Below the pieces are notes generated by a model, which saw nothing but the letters and a program-made list of their open reading frames with translations, had not been told where the DNA came from and did not search any database. Of a DNA stretch of 40,016 nucleotides, positions 32,570 to 40,016 are shown piece by piece (within the stretch, counting starts at the first letter, position 1; each line of letters begins with the position of its first letter). The DNA lies in contig JAPPOO010000083.1 of the NCBI GenBank assembly GCA_028817875.1, positions 1 to 40,016 on the forward strand, read 5' to 3'. This stretch comes from Alphaproteobacteria bacterium (GTDB lineage: Bacteria > Pseudomonadota > Alphaproteobacteria > UBA2136 > JAPPOO01). Position numbers and translations under genes: made by a program.

Positions 32570-33064
32570 TTACCCCGCCAACCTTTTGAAGCTTGCCATA
32601 TGGGCATGAGTAATGGCAATGGCCAAAGCATCAGCAGCATCTTCTGTTTCAGGTTTGGCAGTAGGCAGCAATGTTTTTACCATAAAACCGATTTGCGTTT
32701 TATCTGCCCGCCCTGTTCCAACAAGGGATTGCTTCACTTCAGACGGCGTGTATTCCATAACTTCCAACCCCGCCTGAGTAGGAACCAACAGGGCAATGCC
32801 CCGTGCTTGCCCCAAACTCAGGGAACTCCGTGCGTTATTATTCACGTAAACTTCTTCAACTGCAGCCGCCATAGGGTGGTACTGGTTCACAATATCTTTC
32901 AAGCCTTCGTACAACTGCTTTAACCGTTGTGGGTTAGGAAGGCTTGCTTTGGTTTTTATCGTCCCGCAAGCAATATACTGTAGGTTGCTTCCCTCAGTTT
33001 GAATAAGCCCCCACCCTGTTTTGGCAAGGCCTGGGTCTATGCCTAAAATAGTTTGTTTTCGCAT
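32570..33064 (-). CDS. ruvC: Holliday junction resolvase RuvC
   Basis: 164 residues, cuts Holliday junctions. Catalytic acidic residues lie in ILGIDPGLAKTGWG (D10), AAVEEVYVN (Glu pair), and ETEDAADALAIAITHA (D and D). AGGG lies eight bases before the ATG at 33064. Divergent from the SPFH gene. Two possible alternative hairpins (CCTAGC/GCTAGG) lie in the 88-base gap. Confidence 0.96.
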   Translation of the reverse strand: MRKQTILGIDPGLAKTGWGLIQTEGSNLQYIACGTIKTKASLPNPQRLKQLYEGLKDIVNQYHPMAAAVEEVYVNNNARSSLSLGQARGIALLVPTQAGLEVMEYTPSEVKQSLVGTGRADKTQIGFMVKTLLPTAKPETEDAADALAIAITHAHMASFKRLAG

Positions 33065-33152
33065 AGTTGGTACCCTAGCAAAAAGCCTTGTAATGGGCTA
33101 GGCTTACGGTGTTTTTTAAACTTTGAATAACAAATAAACGAAAGAAAACCCT

Positions 33153-34085
33153 GTGGAAGCCTACACAACTTTAATTGTTCTAGCTGTTGTCGCCTTTTTA
33201 TTGCTGCGTACTATGGTACACATTGTTAACGGTAAAACAGCCATGATTGTTGAAACCTTTGGTAAACCGGAACGCCGTGCCCGTATGCCCGGCCTACAAA
33301 TTACATGGCCGTGGCCCATTCAAACTGTTGCTGGACGCATCAACCTCCAACAACAGGAAATCAAAGCCAATGTTTCCGTTAAAACGAGCGACAACGCCTT
33401 TATGAGCGTACCTGCCACCGTGCAATTCCGCGCCAGTAGCGACCCTACGGGCGCTATTAAGGCTTTTTACGAGTTGGAAAACCCAGAACAACAAATCACC
33501 AGTTACATTCTTAATAATGTGCGCCAAACTGTTTCGGGCATGGAAATGTCAGAGCTTTACGCAAACCGAGATGGCATTAAGAAATCAGTTGAAGAAGCTT
33601 TGACAGAAGAATTTACAACATTTGGTTTTATCATCAATACAGTGTTGGTAGATGAACCTCAACCAAGCGCCGAAGTGCAAGATGCCTTTAACCGCGTTAT
33701 CGCCGCCAAGCGGGAAGCAGAGGCCGCCCAAATGGAAGCAGAAGCGCAACGCATCCGCCTTGTGGGGGTTGCCCAAGCTGAAAAAGAAAGTAAGCGCCTG
33801 CAAGGGGAAGGTATTGCCGAACAGCGGGAAGCCATCGCCAAGGGGATTCAGGCCGCTATGGAAACTTGCCGCACGGCTATGCCGGGCATGACCGATAAGG
33901 ACATTATGGATTTTCTGCTGGAAACCAACCGACAGGACATGGTGAGCGATGCCGCCTCCCACGGTAATGTGATTTTGACGGATACCACAAAGCGAGACCA
34001 CTTTAGTGATACTTTGTTAGCCATTGGTGCAAATGATGCTTTAGTCAAAAGCCCGGCGTCCACAGCTAAGAAAAAATCCGCCTAA
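33153..34085 (+). CDS. SPFH/prohibitin-family membrane protein (HflC/stomatin-like)
   Basis: 310 residues. One N-terminal membrane helix (about 6-24), then an SPFH domain (VNGKTAMIVETFGKPERRARMPGLQITWPWP... and SVKTSDNAFMSVPATVQFR), then a long helical stretch rich in Ala/Glu/Lys (about 183-232, AKREAEAAQMEAEAQRIRLVGVAQAEKESKRLQGEGIAEQREAI), as in stomatins. These form large ring assemblies on membranes, often controlling proteases. No hflK or ftsH is nearby. The start is GTG 33153 with GAAAG upstream. It is followed after four bases by the TPR-SGNH gene. Confidence 0.9.
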   Translation: MEAYTTLIVLAVVAFLLLRTMVHIVNGKTAMIVETFGKPERRARMPGLQITWPWPIQTVAGRINLQQQEIKANVSVKTSDNAFMSVPATVQFRASSDPTGAIKAFYELENPEQQITSYILNNVRQTVSGMEMSELYANRDGIKKSVEEALTEEFTTFGFIINTVLVDEPQPSAEVQDAFNRVIAAKREAEAAQMEAEAQRIRLVGVAQAEKESKRLQGEGIAEQREAIAKGIQAAMETCRTAMPGMTDKDIMDFLLETNRQDMVSDAASHGNVILTDTTKRDHFSDTLLAIGANDALVKSPASTAKKKSA

Positions 34086-34089
34086 ACAC

Positions 34090-35334
34090 ATGGTTGCCCC
34101 TGCTGATGCACAAAAGATTAAATCTCTCTTGCAGCAGGGGCAAATTTTAGCCGCCCAAAAAAACTGGGCACAGGCCACAAAAGTTTATACGCAAATTGAT
34201 AAACTTCTGCCCAAAAACGCCGATGTTCTTAATATGCTTGGCAGCACCTATTTTTACCAAAAAGAGTATACCAAAGCAGCCCAATATTACCGTAAAGGTT
34301 TAACATGTTCGCCTAATCATCAGCCAATTTTGAATAATTTAGGAAATTCTCTCTTCTCACTAGGAGACGCCGACGCCCTCGTATCCCTCCTCACAACGCG
34401 CCAAAATCTTTCTGCTGAACAACAGCTACTCCTAGCGCAAGCTCACTGGGTTTTACAGCAAACGGATAAAACCCTTGCCCAACTTGAGGCCATATTAACC
34501 ACGGAAGAACTAACGGAACTCACCCGCGCCAAAACCACCATCATGCAGGCATTGCTACAGTACGCGGCATTTCCAGATATTCAGACCGTACAAAAAACCC
34601 TTCAACCTTTAGCAGAAACCTATAAAACTTTTCCTGCCCCTGATGGCGTATGGATTGGCGGGTACTATCGCTTTTTAAGCAAATTATGCGCCCTTCCCAT
34701 TCCTACTTCTCCTACCAATAGCCTCCCCATGTACGCCATTGGAGACAGCCATACCCTCAGCTATGCCCACCATAGTATTGAATTAAACGGCCAAAGCTAT
34801 ACCATCCAACCGCGCATTCTATTTAATGCCATGGCTTTTCACTTTTCAGCGGAACGCCCCAGCCCCGCCAAAACAGCCATGCGTACCCTCGCCAAACAAC
34901 TCCCGAAGAACACCCCTCTGCTTTTCAGTGTTGGAGAAATTGACTGCCGACAAACTGCGGGTATTCTTCCCTACCTTCTTAAAAACCCTGATAAAAAAGC
35001 AGAAGACATCGTCGCCCAAACCGTTGCCGCGTACATCTCATTCATCGCCCAAGCTTTTAATAAACACGAAGCTCCTGTTTTCATTCACGGCGTGCCTGCC
35101 CCGCTGGCAGAAAACCAAAAGCTTGAGAACGACCAGTGGCAAACGCTTTTACAAATTATTGCGTTATTTAACGAATCCTTACAAAAAGAAGCCGAAAAGC
35201 ACGGTTTCACCTTTGTAGATATCTACAAAAAAACCGTTAATAACCAAATGGTTGCGCAGGAAAATATGCACCTCGATACTTCCCATATTCATCCTGATAT
35301 CGCTGTCAGTTGTTTGAAAGACACAATCACCTAA
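34090..35334 (+). CDS. TPR repeat plus SGNH-hydrolase-like fusion protein
   Basis: 414 residues, no signal peptide. Residues about 8-100 hold TPR units (AAQKNWAQATKVYTQIDKLLPKNADVLNMLGSTYF, KAAQYYRKGLTCSPNHQPILNNLGNSLF). From about 213 the SGNH blocks appear: AIGDSHTLSYAH (Ser220), SVGEIDCR (282-287) and DTSHIHPD (D396, H399). Such a fold acts on acyl or glycan esters. The oxyanion Gly/Asn positions look altered (VGEID instead of GxND). It follows the SPFH gene by four bases, so the two are probably co-expressed. The substrate is unknown. Confidence 0.82.
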   Translation: MVAPADAQKIKSLLQQGQILAAQKNWAQATKVYTQIDKLLPKNADVLNMLGSTYFYQKEYTKAAQYYRKGLTCSPNHQPILNNLGNSLFSLGDADALVSLLTTRQNLSAEQQLLLAQAHWVLQQTDKTLAQLEAILTTEELTELTRAKTTIMQALLQYAAFPDIQTVQKTLQPLAETYKTFPAPDGVWIGGYYRFLSKLCALPIPTSPTNSLPMYAIGDSHTLSYAHHSIELNGQSYTIQPRILFNAMAFHFSAERPSPAKTAMRTLAKQLPKNTPLLFSVGEIDCRQTAGILPYLLKNPDKKAEDIVAQTVAAYISFIAQAFNKHEAPVFIHGVPAPLAENQKLENDQWQTLLQIIALFNESLQKEAEKHGFTFVDIYKKTVNNQMVAQENMHLDTSHIHPDIAVSCLKDTIT

Positions 35335-35480
35335 AAAACGTGTCAGTTTCGCCACGCTATGCTGCACTGCACACACCTTTAACTGCTTTATCGCTTATTT
35401 AGCCCCCTATGCTCTTTTCAGGATATTTGACTATTATTTTAGCTTTATTGCGTAGCAACAATTTTGGATACCGCGCCGCC

Positions 35481-35497
35481 GAAAACCAGCGGTTTTC
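35481..35497. promoter_or_regulatory. Short perfect hairpin in the 218-bp gap before the GlsB-like gene
   Basis: GAAAACC and GGTTTTC pair perfectly around AGC. The rest of 35335-35552 shows only AT-rich text with a strong AGGAGGG site at its end; no clear promoter boxes. Confidence 0.4.
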
Positions 35498-35552
35498 TCA
35501 CCTATTTTCCCAATAAGCACCATAAGTATATACCTAAAGAGGAGGGAAAAAT

Positions 35553-35789
35553 ATGGAACTACTTACATATGTTGTAATCGGTCTTATCACCGGTTTTATC
35601 ACAGGTAAACTGCTGAAAACCACGCACGGCATTCCGTCCGATGTTATCATCGGTATTTTGGGTGCTTATGTTGGTGGCACTATGCCAGGTGTGTTGGGAG
35701 TAACCGTATCAGGCCCATTTGTACCGTTATTACTGCCTGTACTTGGTGGTTTTATCATGCTGTGGGTACTGCACACTCTTAAAAAGTAA
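35553..35789 (+). CDS. GlsB/YeaQ/YmgE-type small membrane protein (transglycosylase-associated family)
   Basis: 78 residues, almost all hydrophobic with a Gly-rich pattern: LITGFITGKLLKTTHGIPSDVIIGILGAYVGGTMPGVLG, then VPLLLPVLGGFIMLWVLHTL. The GKLLK and DVIIGILGAYVGG parts match the transglycosylase-associated (PF04226) family, whose members are stress-linked inner-membrane proteins. The Shine-Dalgarno AGGAGGG is strong. Monocistronic with a perfect terminator. Confidence 0.9.
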   Translation: MELLTYVVIGLITGFITGKLLKTTHGIPSDVIIGILGAYVGGTMPGVLGVTVSGPFVPLLLPVLGGFIMLWVLHTLKK

Positions 35790-35810
35790 GCAGGTAGGTA
35801 CATAACCGCT

Positions 35811-35836
35811 ACCCCCTGCCACGGCAGGGGGTTTTT
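35811..35836 (+). terminator. Strong intrinsic terminator of the GlsB-like gene
   Basis: ACCCCCTGCC (35811-35820) pairs perfectly with GGCAGGGGGT (35823-35832), followed by five T's. Confidence 0.92.
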
Positions 35837-35878
35837 AGCTAGCTCCCAGCCGATGAAGTTGCTATCCTCGCCAAGGTT

Positions 35879-36565
35879 ATGCATTATTTCTTATTTATTT
35901 TACTAGCTCTCGCATTTACCTGTAAAGGCAACACTCAACCCAACCAAAATTTCTTTGAGCAATACCCGAATGTACATGAACAACAAAAGAAGTTATTCGA
36001 ATATTTTCCTCTTGGGTCAGATTCAAAATATCTTGTACAATTCCTATCCCAGCACGCCAGTATTTCAGCCCCTAAACCATGTAAATCAGAAAAGTGTAAA
36101 GAGGGAGACCAACACATCCCCTTTTCTAGAGAAGTTAGAAAAAACGACCACTTTTTGTGGATAAACCTAGGAGAACAATGGCGGCATAATTACGGAACCA
36201 TTACCGTCACTAAGGGTAGAAAAATTAAAGATATTCAAATGTCTAAAAAATTTACAGCCCCCTTTATACCTACTACCGTGCAAACAACTAACGCAGAAAC
36301 TAGCTTTTTCAAGCAGCATATCTATAAAACAGAGCAAGAACTGCAAGAGCTACTTATAACAAAATTCCCGCTAAACAGCTTTCTCTCCAGTATAGAAAAT
36401 TTCCTAGAATTACATGCAGACACTATAGATACTTCAAAACAAGGCATCATAACAGCAACTGTTATTCAGGAAAATATTGAATCCCACTCACACATAACAG
36501 TTTTAGTTACCCACAACGACAGAAAAATATCCAATATAGAAGTCTCTAAGAAAGAAATTTTCTAA
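35879..36565 (+). CDS. Secreted protein of unknown function
   Basis: 228 residues with an N-terminal signal (MHYFLFILLALAFTCKGNTQ). The C15 in LAFTC is close to but not a standard lipobox, so lipoprotein status is uncertain. The body is polar and beta-rich with CKSEKC (two Cys) near 70-75 and a repeated feature: NYGTITVTKGRKIKDIQMSKKF near the middle and SHITVLVTHNDRKISNIEVSKKEIF at the end have the same ITV..-RKI-x-I-x-SKK layout, suggesting an internal duplication. No family recognised. The ribosome site is weak (AAGG two bases away). Its stop overlaps the convergent yebC stop. Confidence 0.78.
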   Translation: MHYFLFILLALAFTCKGNTQPNQNFFEQYPNVHEQQKKLFEYFPLGSDSKYLVQFLSQHASISAPKPCKSEKCKEGDQHIPFSREVRKNDHFLWINLGEQWRHNYGTITVTKGRKIKDIQMSKKFTAPFIPTTVQTTNAETSFFKQHIYKTEQELQELLITKFPLNSFLSSIENFLELHADTIDTSKQGIITATVIQENIESHSHITVLVTHNDRKISNIEVSKKEIF

Positions 36566-37308
36566 AGCTGTTCAGCCAACTCGTCGGAAATATCCATATT
36601 ACTGATAGCCTCTTGCACGTCGTCGTCATCTTCTAACGCAGCAACAACCTTCATCACTTTTTGCGCTGTCTCAAGGTCTGTCACTTCCTGAGTTTGGGTT
36701 GGCGTATAAGTTAAATCACCCTCTTCTGCCTTGCCGTAAATTTCAGCCAGAGCATCCCGCACAGTGCCGAAATCTTCCACGCTAGTAGAAATACGGTACC
36801 CCTCTTCTTCTGCCACAAAATCATCAGCGCCCGCTTCAATGGCTTTCTCCATCACATCGTCTTCTTCGCCGATGTCTTTCGGGTAGTACAAAAAGCCTTC
36901 TTCTTTAAACATCCACGCTACAGCACCATCGTTCCCCATGTTACCGCCGTTTTTGTTGAAAGCCGTACGTACGTTTGTCACCGTGCGGGTACCGTTATCC
37001 GTCAAGGCCTTCACAATAACCGCCACACCGCCCGAGGCGTAACCTTCGTACGTGCGCTCTACGTAATCTTCGCCTTTAATTTCACCCGTACCACGTTTAA
37101 TGGCACGTTCAATCACATCCTTCGGCATGTTAACACTTTTGGCGTTGGCCAACACGGTACGCAAAGAGGCGTTCATGTTCGGATCACCCCCGCCGGAACG
37201 ACAAGCCACCATAATATCCCGAATAATCGGCGTAAAAACTTTGGCACGCTTGGCATCCTGCGCGCCTTTACGGTGTTTGATGTTTGCCCATTTACTATGT
37301 CCTGCCAT
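36562..37308 (-). CDS. yebC: YebC/PmpR family protein
   Basis: 248 residues, typical length. MAGHSKWANIKHRKGAQDAKRAKVFT is the family start, followed by GGGDPNMNASLRTVLANAKSVNMPKD and GYASGGVAVIVKALTDN. Family members are described as transcriptional regulators and, more recently, as factors easing translation of proline-rich stretches. AAGGAAG lies six bases before the ATG. It is part of the ymdB-like, NUDIX, yebC minus-strand run and is commonly found near ruvC in this group of bacteria. Confidence 0.95.
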   Translation of the reverse strand: MAGHSKWANIKHRKGAQDAKRAKVFTPIIRDIMVACRSGGGDPNMNASLRTVLANAKSVNMPKDVIERAIKRGTGEIKGEDYVERTYEGYASGGVAVIVKALTDNGTRTVTNVRTAFNKNGGNMGNDGAVAWMFKEEGFLYYPKDIGEEDDVMEKAIEAGADDFVAEEEGYRISTSVEDFGTVRDALAEIYGKAEEGDLTYTPTQTQEVTDLETAQKVMKVVAALEDDDDVQEAISNMDISDELAEQL

Positions 37309-37368
37309 GTAATTCTTCCTTCTCTCGTCGTTTAAACCCCTTACTGAAAACGTAGGAGTATCAATCTT

Positions 37369-37938
37369 TTATGCTGCCCGCAGTTTAGCCAATTTCATTG
37401 TTTTTTCAAGAAAACGTTGGCAATTGTTGTCTTCAGGGCGGATATAATCCTTTACTTCCCCCAACGGCACCCATTTCAACCGTTCGGATTCCCGCTCTGA
37501 GTGCTGTAATAGTTGGTTCATATCAGCGATACATATAAAGCAAACATCCAAATGCACGTGCTCAGGCACACCACTATGCTCATGTAAAAAGCGTAGCCCT
37601 ACATCCAGTGGTTCTTTTTGAAATAATCGTAAACTCGTAAGCCCTGTTTCTTCTTGGCTTTCTTTTATTGCTACTGTGTAAATATCCGGGTCGCCATCTG
37701 CATGGCCACCAAACTGCATCCATTTGTTCAGCTTGCGGTGAAAATTTAGTAAAACGTAGCTTAAATCTTCTGTCACAATCCAACTAGAAGCCGTGACATG
37801 GGCAATTAAATTACTGCGCTCAAAACAATCAGAATTTTCCCGCACAAAGTATTTAAACATATGCAATTCACCCGCTTCATCATGGTTAGACGGCGTATAA
37901 CTGTCTAATATATCCAATAAAGGCTGACGGTGCGGCAT
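37369..37938 (-). CDS. NUDIX hydrolase
   Basis: 189 residues. The NUDIX box is a variant: GGHADGDPDIYTVAIKESQEETGL (77-100), where KES replaces the usual REV/REL and the first Glu position is Pro/Asp. The E96-E97 metal pair and G99 are kept, and the same variant (GGHADGD) exists in a known subfamily, so activity is plausible. N-terminal FERSNLIAHVTASSWIV and C-terminal SERLKWVPLGEV fit the fold. Substrate unknown (nucleotide diphosphate derivative). It begins five bases after the ymdB-like stop, so they are co-transcribed. Confidence 0.9.
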   Translation of the reverse strand: MPHRQPLLDILDSYTPSNHDEAGELHMFKYFVRENSDCFERSNLIAHVTASSWIVTEDLSYVLLNFHRKLNKWMQFGGHADGDPDIYTVAIKESQEETGLTSLRLFQKEPLDVGLRFLHEHSGVPEHVHLDVCFICIADMNQLLQHSERESERLKWVPLGEVKDYIRPEDNNCQRFLEKTMKLAKLRAA

Positions 37939-37943
37939 TTTTT

Positions 37944-38765
37944 TTATTCTTCTGTCTGGCTTAACACACCACCCACGCGGATAGGCCGTACAGCCGTAGC
38001 AAGCCCTTTCGTGTCTTTTTCTTCGGAAACTTCTACCAGCACACCGCTTAACGTACCTGCGCCACTAGCAGGCTGCATGGCAAACCGCCCTGCCCGCTCA
38101 AACCGTTTAATAACCGCCTCAAAATCCATCCCCAATGAACTCTCGTAGTATCCGCACATACCAGCATCACTCTGAAAAGCCGTTCCCTTAGGCTGAATCC
38201 GCGTATCTGCTGTAGGAATATGTGTGTGTGTCCCCACAACCAAACTAGCCTGACCATCCCAAATATGCCCCAATGCAGCAATTTCCGATGTCGCCTCTGT
38301 ATGCGCATCCACAATCATCGCGTCATAATGTTCACCCAGTTTGTGCAACATCATATGCGCACGGCTGGCTTGAAAGGGACAATCAAGGGAATCCCGCATA
38401 AACACGCGCCCCATCACGTTAAACACACCAATTTTCTTGCCGCCAATTTCATAGGTGGCAAACCCGCGCCCTGGCGTGCCATGGGGGTAGTTAATCGGGC
38501 GCACAATCCGCTTTTCCTGCGTCAGAAAAATATCCATATCCTTCTGGTCAAACGTATGGTCACCTAAGGTAATCACGTCTACACCCGCTGCGTAAACTTC
38601 CTGCGCTACTGCATGAGAAATACCAAACCCGCCCGCAGCATTTTCACCGTTGGCAATGACAGCCGTTACGCCTAGTTTTTCTCGCAAATTGGGTAGTAAT
38701 TCTTGCACAGCTGTACGTCCGGGCCGCGCCGCGATATCCCCTAAAAATAGTATTTTGAATGTCAT
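37944..38765 (-). CDS. YmdB-like metallophosphoesterase
   Basis: 273 residues from ATG 38765. MTFKILFLGDIAARPGR, ANGENAAGGFGI, VITLGDHTFDQ, VDAHTEATSEIAALGH and VVGTHTHIPTADTRI are the metal-binding blocks of the YmdB/TIGR00282 family. Bacillus YmdB is a 2',3'-cyclic-nucleotide phosphodiesterase affecting biofilm choice; that role here is inferred only from family. All Asp, Asn, Glu and His ligands appear intact. Leads the ymdB-like, NUDIX, yebC run. Confidence 0.93.
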   Translation of the reverse strand: MTFKILFLGDIAARPGRTAVQELLPNLREKLGVTAVIANGENAAGGFGISHAVAQEVYAAGVDVITLGDHTFDQKDMDIFLTQEKRIVRPINYPHGTPGRGFATYEIGGKKIGVFNVMGRVFMRDSLDCPFQASRAHMMLHKLGEHYDAMIVDAHTEATSEIAALGHIWDGQASLVVGTHTHIPTADTRIQPKGTAFQSDAGMCGYYESSLGMDFEAVIKRFERAGRFAMQPASGAGTLSGVLVEVSEEKDTKGLATAVRPIRVGGVLSQTEE

Positions 38766-38808
38766 GCCCTGCACCCTAGCCCGAAAACAGCGTTGGATAC
38801 AAGGTTTT

Positions 38809-38824
38809 AAAAAGTTGCCAACTT
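38809..38824 (-). terminator. Weak terminator after the gene 38834-39394
   Basis: On the minus strand AAGTT and AACTT pair around GGC and run into TTT. Short stem, so low confidence. Confidence 0.35.
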
Positions 38825-38833
38825 AACTAAAAA

Positions 38834-39394
38834 CTACTGACAACATTTAATAGCCATGTAATTACACTCCCAACGACCACCAATGCGATTACAGTTATGT
38901 ACATTGTAAACTGAAACTGCCTGAATCACACTTCCAACAGGACATTCTATTTGAGATTGACTATGATGGTTACCAGTCTCTACTCCAGTTCTCCAATGAC
39001 AGTTATTCCCCCCTCCTGTAGAAGGCACGTCACAGTTTAGTCTAGTACTATAAGGGCCAGGTTCAGCACGACACATTCTACCATTTTGCAGGGTTCCTAT
39101 CTGTGGGTCATTTTCAACAACAGCCCGTTGAGGATGCACACATGCACCGTTCAATAGTATTTGCCCTGCATTATTGCAGAATTCCAACATATCTAGCTTA
39201 GCTTTTAAAGCGTCAACTGATGCTTTGGATCTGCTCACCAGTATATCAATATTACTTAATAAATCATTAAATCTCGAACTTGATTGCCCTGTTGTAAGCT
39301 CCACTTCTCTGTCAACTGCAACTGTTGTTTGAGCATAACTATGCACTGAAAAAGTAAGAATAAAGCAAGCCGTTAATATTAAAGTCTTTATCAT
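38834..39394 (-). CDS. Secreted coiled-coil plus cysteine-rich protein, paralogue A
   Basis: 186 residues from ATG 39394, with AAAGG seven bases upstream. A signal peptide (MIKTLILTACFILTFSVHSYA) is followed by a heptad-like helix (FNDLLSNIDILVSRSKASVDALKAKLDMLEFC), then a Cys-rich domain: GQILLNGACVHPQR, RMCRAE, NCDVPSTGGGNNCHW, ETGNHHSQSQIECP, VHNCNRIGGRWEC and KCC. It shares this whole layout with the upstream gene 39413-39949. No family recognised. The build, a coiled-coil stalk and disulfide-rich C-terminal domain, suggests an oligomeric extracellular protein; this is inference. Confidence 0.85.
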   Translation of the reverse strand: MIKTLILTACFILTFSVHSYAQTTVAVDREVELTTGQSSSRFNDLLSNIDILVSRSKASVDALKAKLDMLEFCNNAGQILLNGACVHPQRAVVENDPQIGTLQNGRMCRAEPGPYSTRLNCDVPSTGGGNNCHWRTGVETGNHHSQSQIECPVGSVIQAVSVYNVHNCNRIGGRWECNYMAIKCCQ

Positions 39395-39412
39395 TGTCAA
39401 ACCTTTCAATTT

Positions 39413-39949
39413 TTAACGACAACACTTAACAAGAAACCTGTCGCACTCCCAGCTTCCCCCAATACGCTCACAATTATGTACACCATAAATGGACAAACCT
39501 CTCATTTGCCAGCCAAAAGGGCATTCTATCTGAGTTTGATTAAAAGAATTACCAGTCTCTAGCCCTCCATACCAACGGCAACTATTCCCTCCTCCAGCTG
39601 CAGGCCGATCACAAATAATCTGTTGACCATCACTACGACACATCATATTAGGCCACAAAGCACCTACTTTTGGGTCAGTTTCTTGAACAACACGTTGAGG
39701 GTCACGACAACCTCCGGATGCATATATCTGCCCACTCAGATGACAATTTTCAATATTACCAATTCTGTTTTCAAGCTCAGTTTTAACTTCATCAACTTTT
39801 GTATCCAAAGCGTTAAGTACAGACTCAGCCGCACTCAACTTAGTCTCAAGCACAGCATTATCATGTATATTTCCTAACGAAGAAGCCAAACCATGAGGTA
39901 TTGCAGTAAAAAACAGCAACCCCGTAACAACAGTAACTAAAATATGCAA
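39413..39949 (-). CDS. Secreted coiled-coil plus cysteine-rich protein, paralogue B
   Basis: 178 residues. The start is TTG 39949, with AAGGGAG nine bases upstream; no in-frame ATG gives a full signal peptide (HILVTVVTGLLFFTAIPHGLA). A clear heptad region (VLETKLSAAESVLNALDTKVDEVKTELENRIGNIENC) precedes a Cys-rich domain: GQIYASGGCRDPQR, NMMCRSD, ICDRPAAGGGNSCRW, ETGNSFNQTQIECP, VHNCERIGGSWEC and KCC. It aligns with paralogue A along its length, with the ETGN, QIECP, VHNC.RIGG.WEC and KCC blocks kept. Translated just before paralogue A, 18 bases apart. Upstream promoter lies at or beyond the window edge. Confidence 0.85.
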   Translation of the reverse strand: MHILVTVVTGLLFFTAIPHGLASSLGNIHDNAVLETKLSAAESVLNALDTKVDEVKTELENRIGNIENCHLSGQIYASGGCRDPQRVVQETDPKVGALWPNMMCRSDGQQIICDRPAAGGGNSCRWYGGLETGNSFNQTQIECPFGWQMRGLSIYGVHNCERIGGSWECDRFLVKCCR

Positions 39950-39966
39950 CGAATAATCTCCCTTTT

Positions 39967-39981
39967 GCTCTTATAAAGAGC
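39967..39981 (-). promoter_or_regulatory. Small hairpin in the leader of paralogue B
   Basis: GCTCTT and AAGAGC pair perfectly around ATA, directly before the AAGGGAG ribosome site on the minus strand. A T9 run lies further upstream, perhaps the tail of a terminator cut off by the window end. Confidence 0.4.
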
Positions 39982-40016
39982 TACATAAAAAAAAACCGAC
40001 AGTAAATATAAATAAC

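Noticed and set aside
33065-33152. Intrinsic terminator in the ruvC/SPFH gap
   Set aside because: The gap separates divergent starts, so the hairpin is more likely chance or a leader structure.

Overview
This window looks like an AT-leaning, housekeeping-rich segment of an alphaproteobacterial chromosome. The evidence is gene order: tmk-holB-metG-tatD, ruvC/ruvA/ruvB followed by tolQ-tolR-tolA-tolB, recA-recX, efp followed by an inositol-monophosphatase-like gene, and a ymdB-like/yebC run. Genus or family cannot be told from the sequence. No insertion sequence, integrase, CRISPR array or rRNA is visible, so accessory content comes as single genes slotted between core genes.

Left part (1-9100). 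A minus-strand operon runs tmk, holB, metG, tatD, then a second TatD-like protein with a coiled-coil N-terminus and none of the visible metal ligands. Upstream of tmk is a degenerate 21-bp A-tract array. Two related small exported cysteine proteins (5254-5646 and 8584-9015) flank uvrD and share similar 5' leaders and nearly identical terminators. Between uvrD and the second lies a promoter-to-terminator unit of about 300 nt that looks like a small RNA.

9100-19000. A dipeptide-type ABC permease pair is split by an antisense HNH-nuclease-like gene. Next come a hypothetical protein, an MsbA-like ABC exporter, recX and recA with a terminator between them, and a three-gene phospho-signalling cassette: CheY-like receiver, STAS protein, and a 638-residue kinase-receiver-PP2C fusion. 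That layout resembles the SypE/SypA partner switch of Vibrio.

19000-25400. A periplasmic transglutaminase-like protein and a secreted partner run divergently from efp. The efp group continues with a degenerate inositol-monophosphatase-like protein and a small membrane protein. It is followed by an odd tRNA with a Leu(UAA) anticodon but a short variable loop, an E. coli-type isocitrate dehydrogenase gene and small unknown genes.

25400-40016. The tol-ruv region carries insertions: a MOSC protein between ruvB and tolQ, a secreted PF03640-type protein between ruvA and ruvB, and an unknown gene between ruvA and ruvC. pal and ybgC are not in their usual places. Divergent from ruvC are an SPFH protein and a TPR-SGNH hydrolase fusion. 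The window ends with yebC, a NUDIX gene, a ymdB-like phosphodiesterase gene and two tandem secreted coiled-coil/cysteine-rich paralogues of unknown function.
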